Assembly: GCA_944382805.1 (NCBI GenBank)
Contig: CALWNS010000223.1
Location: 1-8,692 of the forward strand
Reading direction: 5' to 3'
Length of the DNA stretch: 8,692 nucleotides
DNA from: an uncultured Gemmiger sp.
Lineage (GTDB): Bacteria > Bacillota > Clostridia > Oscillospirales > Ruminococcaceae
Shown: in pieces, positions 1 through 5,236 of the stretch
How the letters are laid out: every line of letters begins with the position of its first letter
How positions within the stretch are numbered: the first letter of the stretch is position 1
The notes under the pieces: model-generated
Seen by the model: only the letters and a program-made list of their open reading frames with translations
Told to the model about the DNA's origin: nothing
The model's database searches: none
Made by a program: the position numbers and the translations under genes

Positions 1-1170
1 GGTGAAATACAGGATGCCCTGCAGCTCGCGCAGCCGCCCTTCGCTGCGCAGCTGCTCGATGCGGGCGAACGCGGGGCGGAAGTCGGTGCCGCCGCCCCCG
101 TGCAGCGTCAGCGCGGCGGCGTAACGCTCCCACTCCTCGGCCCCGTGCAAAAACACAAGGTCGCGCACGGCGTCGTCGCACTGCATCACCGCCACGTTGC
201 AGCGGTCAAAAAAGCGCCCGCTGGTGCGCAGGATCCCCAGCGTTTCGCGCAAAAAAGCTTTCACCAGGCCGCCGGCCGTCGATTCGCTGGTATCGATCAC
301 GATCACCAGGTCGCGGATCTTGCGGGCCTCCCGCGTTTCCAGCGGTTCGATCAGCGGCAGGTCGCCGTAGGTGCGCAGGCCATAGGTATAGGTGCCCAGG
401 TCAAACTCGTCGGGGTCCAGGCGCGGCTCTTCGCGCCAAACGGCGAACCGGCGCAGAAAATCCCGGTACAGCCGCCGGCTGTGCGCCGCGCGCACCTGGG
501 CGGAAAGCGCCTGCGCGCCGGCGCTTTCCCCGGCCTGGCGGCCCGCCTGCTGCAAGCTCAGCTGGGTCTGGCGGCCCAGCTGCTCCCATTGCCGGCCCAG
601 CATCTGGGCGGCGGGGCTTTGCGGGTCGTCCGGCCACAGGCGGTGGCTGTCGCAGTAGAACTCGCGCTGCAAACGCGCAAGCTCATCGGCGCTGCGCTTG
701 CACAGCGCGCGGTAGATCGGGCCGGCCGCCAGCAGGCCGCCGCTTTGGCGCAGCGCCTGGTAGGTCTGCTGCCGCAGCCACCCCACCGGGCGGCGCAGCG
801 CCGCCGCGCCCAGGGTGTCGATCGTGTATTCTGCGGCGATATCGCAGGCCAGCCCCCAAAGCCCCGGCTCGCGGGCCCCGCGCAGCCAGGGGTGGCGGAA
901 CACACAGTGCAGCACGCTGTGCAGGTAGGCGCGCAGCAGGTAGGCGTGGTTTTGGCGGTACAGGCGCAGCGCCCATTCCGGGCCGTAGACCAGCGCCGCG
1001 CCGTTGGCGGCCAGCCCGCGCGCGGGCTGCGGGTCCGGCGTCAGGGCCAGCGCGCCCAGCGCGGCGTTCATATAGCGCAGTTCCAAATACAGCTCGCTGC
1101 GCACCCGCTCCATGACCCGGCGCGCCATGGCCTGCTGCCATTCCGCCTGGGTCTGTACGTGGTCGGCCAC
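1..1170 (-). CDS. VWA-like / DUF2201 putative metallopeptidase, partial (C-terminus off the left edge)
   Basis: 390 codons are visible, running off the left edge. The GTG start at 1170 is chosen because AGGAGG lies 7 bases upstream and the preceding gene ends 18 bases away. The N-terminal half fits the DUF2201 'putative metallopeptidase' domain: around residues 81-95 it reads AYLHSVLHCVFRH, an HxxxH helix with a third histidine (H84, H88, H93), but serine stands where HExxH has its catalytic glutamate. The C-terminal half is a VWA-like domain: VIVIDTSES near residue 293 gives the DxSxS part of a metal-ion-dependent adhesion site, and GGTDF near 362 gives the MIDAS threonine and aspartate. No signal peptide or membrane segment is seen, so it is probably cytoplasmic. 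Such proteins are often encoded with MoxR-type AAA ATPases; here the visible partner is a leucine-rich repeat gene. Family assignment is firm; activity and substrate are unknown. Confidence 0.88.
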   Translation of the reverse strand, partial: MADHVQTQAEWQQAMARRVMERVRSELYLELRYMNAALGALALTPDPQPARGLAANGAALVYGPEWALRLYRQNHAYLLRAYLHSVLHCVFRHPWLRGAREPGLWGLACDIAAEYTIDTLGAAALRRPVGWLRQQTYQALRQSGGLLAAGPIYRALCKRSADELARLQREFYCDSHRLWPDDPQSPAAQMLGRQWEQLGRQTQLSLQQAGRQAGESAGAQALSAQVRAAHSRRLYRDFLRRFAVWREEPRLDPDEFDLGTYTYGLRTYGDLPLIEPLETREARKIRDLVIVIDTSESTAGGLVKAFLRETLGILRTSGRFFDRCNVAVMQCDDAVRDLVFLHGAEEWERYAAALTLHGGGGTDFRPAFARIEQLRSEGRLRELQGILYFT

Positions 1171-1188
1171 GGCGGCCCCTCCTTTCCG

Positions 1189-2145
1189 TTACGGTTCGTC
1201 CAAATCGTCAAAATCAAAGCGTTTGGCCGGTCGGGCGTGCACGCCGCCGGTCAGCAGCAGGGCGGCGCCTTCGCTCCAGCCCAGGCGGCTGCACTGCGCG
1301 GCGGCTTCGCGGCGCGCCGGCTCCGGGCACAGCGGCAGCAGCAGGCGCAGCTGCGCCGCATCGCGCGCACGCAGCGCCAGCGCCAGGGCCGCCCCGGCCT
1401 GCGCGCGCAGGTATGCTTCGTACCGCGCGCGGGCGGCAAGGCCCAGCGCATACGGGAACTGCAGCCGGCACAGCGCCACGCGGCACAGCGCGGCGGGCGG
1501 CTCGGCGGCGTCCGCCTGGGCAAAGGCGGCGTCGTATTCGTCCCAGTCCAGCACCCCGCCGGAAAAGCATTGGCGGTACCGGTAGCCGATACCCTCGATG
1601 CTGTGGTTAAAAATGTGCGCGGGCGTGTTTTCGTGCAGCGTTTCCAGGTATTCCGGGCAAAAGATGCGCGCCGCCACGCGCCCGCCCGGGCAAAAATCTA
1701 CGCGGATGTCGCCGCTCACGGCGCCCACCAGCTTTTTCAGCCCGGTGTCGGCGTTTGGCGCGGCCCGTAGGGCAAAGCTTTCCAGCCGGCGGCAGTTGGT
1801 GAACAGGTCGCTGCCCAGTTCGCGCAGCGCGGGCCCGGCGGACAGCCGCCGCAGAAAGCGGCAGTTGTAAAAAGCGCCGCTGAACAGGGTGGTCACGCTG
1901 TCCGGCAGCTCGACCGCCTGCACAAAATCGCCGCAGATGGGGTGCAGCCCGCCGGCGGCCGGCCGCGGCCACAGCGCGCCGCCCACCGGCTCCCGCCGGG
2001 CCGAAAAGCAATACGGCCCGACTTCCGTCACCGGCTGCCCGGCCGCGGCCGCCGGAACGGCAGGGCAGGGGGTGTCTCCAAAAATGCGCAGCAGCTGCGC
2101 CCCTGCGCGCCCCGGCTGCCACAAAATATCCAGTTCCGGCTGCAA
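1189..2145 (-). CDS. BspA-type leucine-rich repeat protein, first gene of operon with the VWA-like protein
   Basis: 318 aa. The centre (about residues 74-127) has BspA/LRR_5-type units: VELPDSVTTLFSGAFYNCRFLRRL followed by LRELGSDLFTNCRRLESFAL in the same pattern, with an earlier partial unit VTEVGPYCFS near 39-48. The C-terminal half (about 160-318) is alanine/leucine-rich and probably alpha-helical, ending in an acidic DFDDLDEP tail. There is no signal peptide, so unlike surface BspA proteins it is probably cytoplasmic and may serve as a protein-interaction partner. The start is a TTG at 2145: an in-frame stop lies at 2185-2187 and no ATG or GTG falls between. AGGCGGG about 6 bases upstream is a weak ribosome binding site. 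It is 18 bases from the VWA-like gene and almost certainly co-transcribed. Function is unknown; coupling to the VWA protein is inferred from the operon. Confidence 0.8.
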   Translation of the reverse strand: MQPELDILWQPGRAGAQLLRIFGDTPCPAVPAAAAGQPVTEVGPYCFSARREPVGGALWPRPAAGGLHPICGDFVQAVELPDSVTTLFSGAFYNCRFLRRLSAGPALRELGSDLFTNCRRLESFALRAAPNADTGLKKLVGAVSGDIRVDFCPGGRVAARIFCPEYLETLHENTPAHIFNHSIEGIGYRYRQCFSGGVLDWDEYDAAFAQADAAEPPAALCRVALCRLQFPYALGLAARARYEAYLRAQAGAALALALRARDAAQLRLLLPLCPEPARREAAAQCSRLGWSEGAALLLTGGVHARPAKRFDFDDLDEP

Positions 2146-2172
2146 AACTTTCCCGCCTGCCCTTCCTGCCTC

Positions 2173-2201
2173 TTTACATTGTCCTTATTATAGCATAAAA
2201 T
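2173..2201 (+). promoter_or_regulatory. Promoter for the MATE gene
   Basis: TTTACA (2173-2178), exactly 17 bases, then TAAAAT (2196-2201): five of six matches to consensus in each hexamer. The predicted start near 2208 gives a leader of about 83 bases containing the hairpin at 2222-2255. The opposing promoter's -10 lies inside this spacer, so polymerase could not occupy both at once. Confidence 0.65.
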
Positions 2202-2215
2202 GTTCTGGCGGAAAA
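2187..2215 (-). promoter_or_regulatory. Extended -10 promoter for the LRR/VWA operon
   Basis: Read on the minus strand: TTTTCC (2215-2210, weak -35), a 17-base spacer, then TATAAT (2192-2187) preceded by TGC, giving an extended -10 (TGCTATAAT). Transcription would start near 2180, about 35 bases before the TTG start. The elements interleave with the plus-strand promoter of the MATE gene. Confidence 0.7.
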
Positions 2216-2221
2216 CATAAA

Positions 2222-2255
2222 CGCCGGCGGCAAAACAAAGTTTTTACCGCCGGCG
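2222..2255 (+). promoter_or_regulatory. Strong hairpin in the MATE 5' leader
   Basis: A perfect 9-bp GC inverted repeat, CGCCGGCGG (2222-2230) with CCGCCGGCG (2247-2255), encloses a second short repeat, AAAAC (2232-2236) with GTTTT (2240-2244). In RNA this would form a long stem with a small asymmetric bulge. No T-run follows, so it is not a standard terminator. It ends about 24 bases before the ribosome binding site. It could be an mRNA-stability or regulatory hairpin, or a DNA operator; the sequence does not decide. Confidence 0.6.
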
Positions 2256-2290
2256 CAGGAATGCAAAACGAAGGTTTGGGGGAGCAAAAA

Positions 2291-3667
2291 ATGCGTTCTG
2301 CAGCGTCTCAAAATGCGATCTTGACCGGGTCCATACCCCGGCAGCTGATCCTGTTCTTTCTGCCGATCTGGTTCGGCACGCTGTTCCAGCAGCTGTACAA
2401 CACCGCCGATACGCTGATCGTGGGCAACTTTGTCGGCACCGGGGCGCTGGCGGCCGTGGGGGCCACCGGCGCGTTCGTGCAGCTGCTGGTCGGCGTTTTT
2501 GTCGGGCTTTGCAGCGGCGCGGGCGTGGTGGTGGCCCAAAGCTACGGCGCGGGCGATACCGAGGCCGTGGACCGCCAGGTCCACACCGCGCTGTTCATGG
2601 CGGTGCTGGGCGGCGCGGTGCTTACGGTGCTGGGGCTTTTGTCCAGCCGCCTGGTTCTGGTCTGGATGGATACGCCGCCGGAGATCCTGGACCAGGCCGC
2701 GCTCTACCTGCAGATCTATTTCCTTGGCATGATCCCGCAGTTCATCTATAATATGGGCACCAACATCCTGCGTGCCGTGGGCGACAGCAAACGCCCGCTG
2801 TACTTTTTGATCATTGCCTCGCTGGTCAACATCGTGCTGGATATCCTGTTCGTGGCCGGGTTCCATTGGGGCGTGGCCGGCGCGGCCATCGCCACCGTCA
2901 TCAGCCAGGTGGCCAGCGCCGTGCTCACGCTGCGCTGCCTGGCCGGCTCCAACGGGATGCCCTGGCATTTGTCGGTCCGCAAGGTGCGGGCGGACGCCGC
3001 GGTCCTGCGCGATATCTGCCGCATCGGTTTGCCCAGCGCGGCCCAGTCGGCGCTGTACAGCGTGTCCAACATCGTGATCCAGGCTTCCATCAATGCGTTC
3101 GGCACAACGGCCGTCGCCGCCTGGAGCGTTTACGGCAAGATCGATTTCCTGTTCTGGATGACGGTCAGTTCGTTCGGCATCGCCATCACGACCTTTGCGG
3201 GGCAGAATTTCGGCGCGCGCCAGTATGAGCGCGTGCGGCGCGGCACCCGCATCTGCCTGGGCATGACGGCGGCGGCCACGATCGGCATTAGCCTTGTGCT
3301 GTATCCGGCGGCGGAGCTGCTGTTCCGCCTGTTCAGCCAGGACGGGGCGGTCATTGCGCAGGGCGTGCAGATGATGCACTTTTTGGTGCCGGCATATATC
3401 ACTTATTTTTGCATCGAGATCCTTTCCGGCGCGCTGCGCGGCTGCGGCGATGTGCGCGTGCCCACGCTCATCACGGTATTCGGCGTCTGCGGCCTGCGCA
3501 TCGTCTGGCTGCTGGCCGTTGTGCCGCGCGTGCATACCATTCTGATGGTAGAGGCCAGTTATCCCATCACCTGGGCGCTTTCCAGCTTGCTGTTCATCGT
3601 CTACTACCTGCGCGGCGGCTGGATGCAGCGCTGCCAGGCGGCCCGCGGCGCACAGGCGCAGGACTAA
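2291..3667 (+). CDS. MATE family multidrug/metabolite efflux transporter
   Basis: 458 aa integral membrane protein of normal MATE length. The N-terminus (LTGSIPRQLILFFLPIWFG, then QQLYNTADTLIVGNFVG) is the typical MATE first-helix region, and hydrophobic segments spread over the whole length fit the usual 12-TM fold. The two-lobe pattern is visible: the second half restarts near residue 248 with DICRIGLPSAAQSALYSVSN. MATE proteins export cationic drugs or metabolites using a Na+ or H+ gradient; the substrate cannot be read from sequence. The ATG at 2291 is chosen because GGGGGAG lies 6 bases upstream. The reading frame is open far upstream, and an ATG at 2261 has a purine-rich stretch too close to it. 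The gene stands alone, with its own promoter upstream and terminator at 3697-3735. Confidence 0.93.
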   Translation: MRSAASQNAILTGSIPRQLILFFLPIWFGTLFQQLYNTADTLIVGNFVGTGALAAVGATGAFVQLLVGVFVGLCSGAGVVVAQSYGAGDTEAVDRQVHTALFMAVLGGAVLTVLGLLSSRLVLVWMDTPPEILDQAALYLQIYFLGMIPQFIYNMGTNILRAVGDSKRPLYFLIIASLVNIVLDILFVAGFHWGVAGAAIATVISQVASAVLTLRCLAGSNGMPWHLSVRKVRADAAVLRDICRIGLPSAAQSALYSVSNIVIQASINAFGTTAVAAWSVYGKIDFLFWMTVSSFGIAITTFAGQNFGARQYERVRRGTRICLGMTAAATIGISLVLYPAAELLFRLFSQDGAVIAQGVQMMHFLVPAYITYFCIEILSGALRGCGDVRVPTLITVFGVCGLRIVWLLAVVPRVHTILMVEASYPITWALSSLLFIVYYLRGGWMQRCQAARGAQAQD

Positions 3668-3696
3668 GCCGGCGCCGGTTTTGGAGCTAAAAACGG

Positions 3697-3735
3697 AAAG
3701 CCGTCCCTTCCCGCATACGGGCAGGGGCGGCTTTT
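3697..3735 (+). terminator. Rho-independent terminator after the MATE gene, probably bidirectional
   Basis: Stem AAAGCCG (3697-3703) with CGGCTTT (3728-3734), a T-G wobble, CCCT (3705-3708) with AGGG (3723-3726), one mismatch, CCCG (3710-3713) with CGGG (3718-3721), and loop CATA. It ends in TTTT and lies 30 bases after the MATE stop. Read on the minus strand the hairpin is followed by CTTTCCGTTTTT, so it probably also ends the convergent small-membrane-protein transcript. Confidence 0.85.
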
Positions 3736-3765
3736 GCCGTATACGGCGCACCTTTCGCTAGTATG

Positions 3766-3803
3766 GCACAGTGCCCCTGCGCGCACAGCGGCAGGGGATG
3801 TGC
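3766..3803 (-). other. Hairpin in the 3' untranslated region of the small membrane protein gene
   Basis: CCCCTGC (3774-3780) pairs with GCAGGGG (3791-3797), and an outer GCACA (3766-3770) pairs with TGTGC (3799-3803), giving about 12 bp with a small internal loop. It starts 34 bases beyond the small protein's stop on the minus strand. No T-run follows in either direction, so it is more likely a 3'-end stability or processing structure than a terminator. A separate perfect palindrome, GCCGTATACGGC, lies at 3736-3747. Confidence 0.5.
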
Positions 3804-3836
3804 AGTTATATGAAAAACAGGGGAACGCTAAGCCGT

Positions 3837-4124
3837 TCAGGCGGCGCGACCGCCGCGAACCACCCGCCGGGCCGGGCGGCTGCCGGCCGGTACGGACCGG
3901 CGGACGCGCCGCGCGCGGGCAGCCGGCGCAGTTTTTTGCGCGGCCTTGCGCACCGGCGCGCCGCACAGCAGGTTCAGCGCCAAAAGGCAGGCGAGCCCCA
4001 GCGCCGCAGCCGGCAGCAGCGGCAAAGCGCCCTCCGCCGCCGCGCAGAAAAGCATGAGCAGAAAAAACCCAAGGCCCGTCATCAAAAATTCGCGCAGCCA
4101 CCGTTTCATAACTTGCTGTTTCAT
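3837..4124 (-). CDS. Small two-TM protein with arginine-rich tail; likely target of the adjacent LexA-like repressor
   Basis: 95 aa, start ATG at 4124 with AAGGAGG 8 bases upstream, an excellent site that makes this a real gene despite its size. Layout: short basic N-terminus (MKQQVMKRWLREF), TM1 about residues 12-30, a one-residue acidic turn (E31), TM2 about 34-55, then a tail (56-95) with 13 Arg/Lys and no Asp or Glu. With basic residues at both ends, both termini should be cytoplasmic by the positive-inside rule. I do not recognise the family. Its promoter (4242-4270) carries a repressor operator in the spacer, and the leader is about 110 bases with another operator near its start, so it should be made only when the repressor is inactivated. 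Small membrane proteins under SOS-type repressors are often division inhibitors or membrane-acting toxins; that role here is inference only. Confidence 0.75.
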   Translation of the reverse strand: MKQQVMKRWLREFLMTGLGFFLLMLFCAAAEGALPLLPAAALGLACLLALNLLCGAPVRKAAQKTAPAARARRVRRSVPAGSRPARRVVRGGRAA

Positions 4125-4205
4125 CCCAAATTCCTCCTTGCGGTATCTTTTATCTCGTTCGCTGCCGAAGCGGGGCCGCAACCTGTGCGCAGGGATGCCG
4201 CGGAT

Positions 4206-4339
4206 ACAACCGCCGACAACTTTTGGTTGTTTTGTGATTCTAGAATAATACAACAAATGGTTGTTGTCAAGAGGGAAATACAACAAAATTTTTTCGCATT
4301 TCGCGGGACACCCCCTTTACAAAAACTACAAAAGGTTGT
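4206..4339. promoter_or_regulatory. Operator array ACWACWWWWGGTTGT between divergent genes
   Basis: Three 15-bp sites share ACWAC-WWWWG-GTTGT: 4216-4230 (ACAACTTTTGGTTGT), 4250-4264 (ACAACAAATGGTTGT) and 4325-4339 (ACTACAAAAGGTTGT). All are imperfect palindromes with the same 5-base centre length. A degenerate site lies at 4280-4294 (good left half ACAAC, poor right half), and an extra half-site ACAAC at 4206-4210 sits exactly 10 bp, about one helical turn, before the first site. The 4250 site lies within the spacer of the minus promoter; the 4325 site lies in the plus-promoter spacer and ends on the first base of its -10. This is the expected arrangement for a repressor that shuts off itself and a divergent target. 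Assigning them to the adjacent XRE/S24 protein is inference from position. Confidence 0.8.
4242..4270 (-). promoter_or_regulatory. Promoter of the small membrane protein gene
   Basis: On the minus strand: perfect -35 TTGACA (4270-4265), a 17-base spacer, and -10 TATTCT (4247-4242). The spacer is almost filled by an operator (4250-4264). A 10-base palindrome ATTCTAGAAT (4237-4246) overlaps the -10. Predicted start near 4235, giving a leader of about 110 bases before the ATG at 4124. Confidence 0.72.
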
Positions 4340-4344
4340 ACAAT
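4316..4344 (+). promoter_or_regulatory. Autoregulated promoter of the XRE/S24 repressor
   Basis: TTTACA (4316-4321), 17 bases, TACAAT (4339-4344), each hexamer one base from consensus. The operator at 4325-4339 occupies most of the spacer and touches the -10, so repressor binding should exclude RNA polymerase. The predicted start is near 4351. Confidence 0.75.
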
Positions 4345-4363
4345 GGAGCAAACCCAATGATCC

Positions 4364-4381
4364 GGCGGGGTGGGACCCGCC
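4364..4381 (+). other. Short hairpin in the repressor mRNA leader
   Basis: GGCGGG (4364-4369) pairs with CCCGCC (4376-4381) around a 6-base loop, just before the AAAGGAG ribosome binding site at 4389-4395. It is a minor structure that may insulate or tune translation; no function can be read from it. Confidence 0.4.
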
Positions 4382-4404
4382 CCCAAACAAAGGAGTACAT
4401 CGCC

Positions 4405-5031
4405 ATGTTTGCAGAACGTCTTAAAGAGGCCCGCCGCTCCAAAAAGTACAGCCAAACGGAACTTTCCCGCCTGCTGGGCGTTACGCAGCAGGCTGTGGGC
4501 AAGTGGGAGACCGGCCGCTCCACGCCGGACCCGCAGACGGTGGCGCACCTGGCCGAGATCTTGGGCACTACGGCCGACGCGCTGCTGGGCCTGCGGGAAA
4601 CGGCGATGCCGGGCGCGGTGGGCCGCGATGCGTTCGAGGGCTACGAGGAAAGCCTGATCCCGGTCGTGGGCACGGTGCGGGCCGGTTATGGCGCGCTTGC
4701 CTTCGAGGAGGACTATGGCAAAGAATATGCCAGCGTCAAGGATCCGCAGAACTACTTTTACCTGGTGGTAAAGGGCGACAGTATGGAACCCCGCATCTCG
4801 GACGGCGACCTGGCGCTGGTCCGCCGCCAGACCACGCTCGACAACGGCGACCTGGGCGTGATGGTCTATGGGCTGGACGGCGAAGGCACGCTGAAAAAGT
4901 ATATCCAGCGCGGCAACGCCGTGGTGCTGCATCCGTTCAACCCTGCGTACGAGGATCTGGTCATCAAAGGGGAAGAACTGGATCACCTGTATATTGCCGG
5001 CAAGGTCGTGGAGACGAAGGCCAAGTGGTGA
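4405..5031 (+). CDS. XRE-family LexA/CI-like repressor with S24 self-cleavage domain
   Basis: 208 aa. Residues 2-62 form an XRE helix-turn-helix (FAERLKEARRSKKYSQTELSRLLGVTQQAVGKWETGRSTPD). Residues about 84-205 are an S24/LexA-type peptidase domain with all key parts: cleavage site Ala93-Gly94 in VGTVRAGYG, nucleophile Ser126 in KGDSMEP, and general base Lys164 in GTLKKYI. Members such as phage CI and HdiR-type repressors bind as dimers and cut themselves when RecA-ssDNA filaments form; some relatives respond to other signals. It differs from canonical LexA in having an XRE rather than a winged LexA HTH, so it probably sits beside, not in place of, the host LexA. ATG 4405 follows AAAGGAG at a good distance. 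The operator in its own promoter implies autorepression, and the divergent small membrane protein is the likely main target. No integrase or phage structural genes are nearby. Confidence 0.93.
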   Translation: MFAERLKEARRSKKYSQTELSRLLGVTQQAVGKWETGRSTPDPQTVAHLAEILGTTADALLGLRETAMPGAVGRDAFEGYEESLIPVVGTVRAGYGALAFEEDYGKEYASVKDPQNYFYLVVKGDSMEPRISDGDLALVRRQTTLDNGDLGVMVYGLDGEGTLKKYIQRGNAVVLHPFNPAYEDLVIKGEELDHLYIAGKVVETKAKW

Positions 5032-5065
5032 GCCCCGCGCCGTATCTTTAGTATAGCAGTCCATG

Positions 5066-5187
5066 CGTCCGATAATACGGACGATAAAAGAGAAAGCGAT
5101 ATTTGGCGTCCCATAGATCGGCCTTTGGCCGTGGGGGCGCACAAGGCGTGTTTGCCGCCAAAACGGGCCGCGGCCCGCGGGGCGGCA
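5066..5187 (+). promoter_or_regulatory. Hairpin-rich intergenic region / candidate structured leader upstream of the radical SAM gene
   Basis: The 205-base gap after the repressor holds three strong potential hairpins. (a) CGTCCG (5066-5071) with CGGACG (5078-5083), loop ATAATA. (b) CGGCC (5119-5123) with GGCCG (5127-5131), extended past a 5-base bulge by CCCA (5110-5113) with TGGG (5132-5135) and then GCG with CGC. (c) TGCCGCC (5153-5159) with GGCGGCA (5181-5187), enclosing the perfect palindrome CGGGCCGCGGCCCG (5164-5177). None is followed by a strong T-run, although a weak TTGTTT follows (c) at 5191-5196. Possible -10 elements are GATAAT (5071-5076) and TATACA (5199-5204), neither with a good -35. 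It matches no riboswitch class I recognise. It may be an attenuator, a leader RNA, or an inefficient terminator letting repressor transcripts read through. Confidence 0.45.
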
Positions 5188-5236
5188 GGCTTGTTTCCTA
5201 TACACTTTTGGCGAGCAACGCAGAAAGGGCGCGGCG

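Noticed and set aside
100..1770. A 556-codon open frame on the plus strand opposite the VWA and LRR genes
   Set aside because: It is the mirror of two real minus-strand genes in GC-rich DNA: rich in Gln, Arg, His and Ala with no recognisable domain and no ribosome binding site.
1889..2290. Upstream extension of the MATE frame, or a start at 2261
   Set aside because: The extension covers the divergent promoters and antisense of the LRR gene. The 2261 ATG has AGGA immediately adjacent rather than spaced. ATG 2291 has GGGGGAG at 6 bases and begins at the normal MATE N-terminus.
2174..3751. A 525-codon minus-strand open frame opposite the MATE gene
   Set aside because: It is a His/Gln/Arg-rich antisense shadow of a clear transporter with no domain; it also crosses the MATE terminator.
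4125..4286. N-terminal extension of the small membrane protein in the same open frame
   Set aside because: It would be translated through the operators and -10 of its own promoter; the ATG at 4124 has an excellent AAGGAGG.
4405..5031. Prophage remnant around the CI-like repressor
   Set aside because: No integrase, Cro-like gene, attachment repeat or phage structural gene is seen, and both flanks are ordinary chromosomal genes.
5063..5116. A 17-codon reading frame starting at ATG 5063, considered as a leader peptide
   Set aside because: There is no ribosome binding site, it uses ATA codons rare in this genome, and it lacks a run of one amino acid typical of attenuator peptides.
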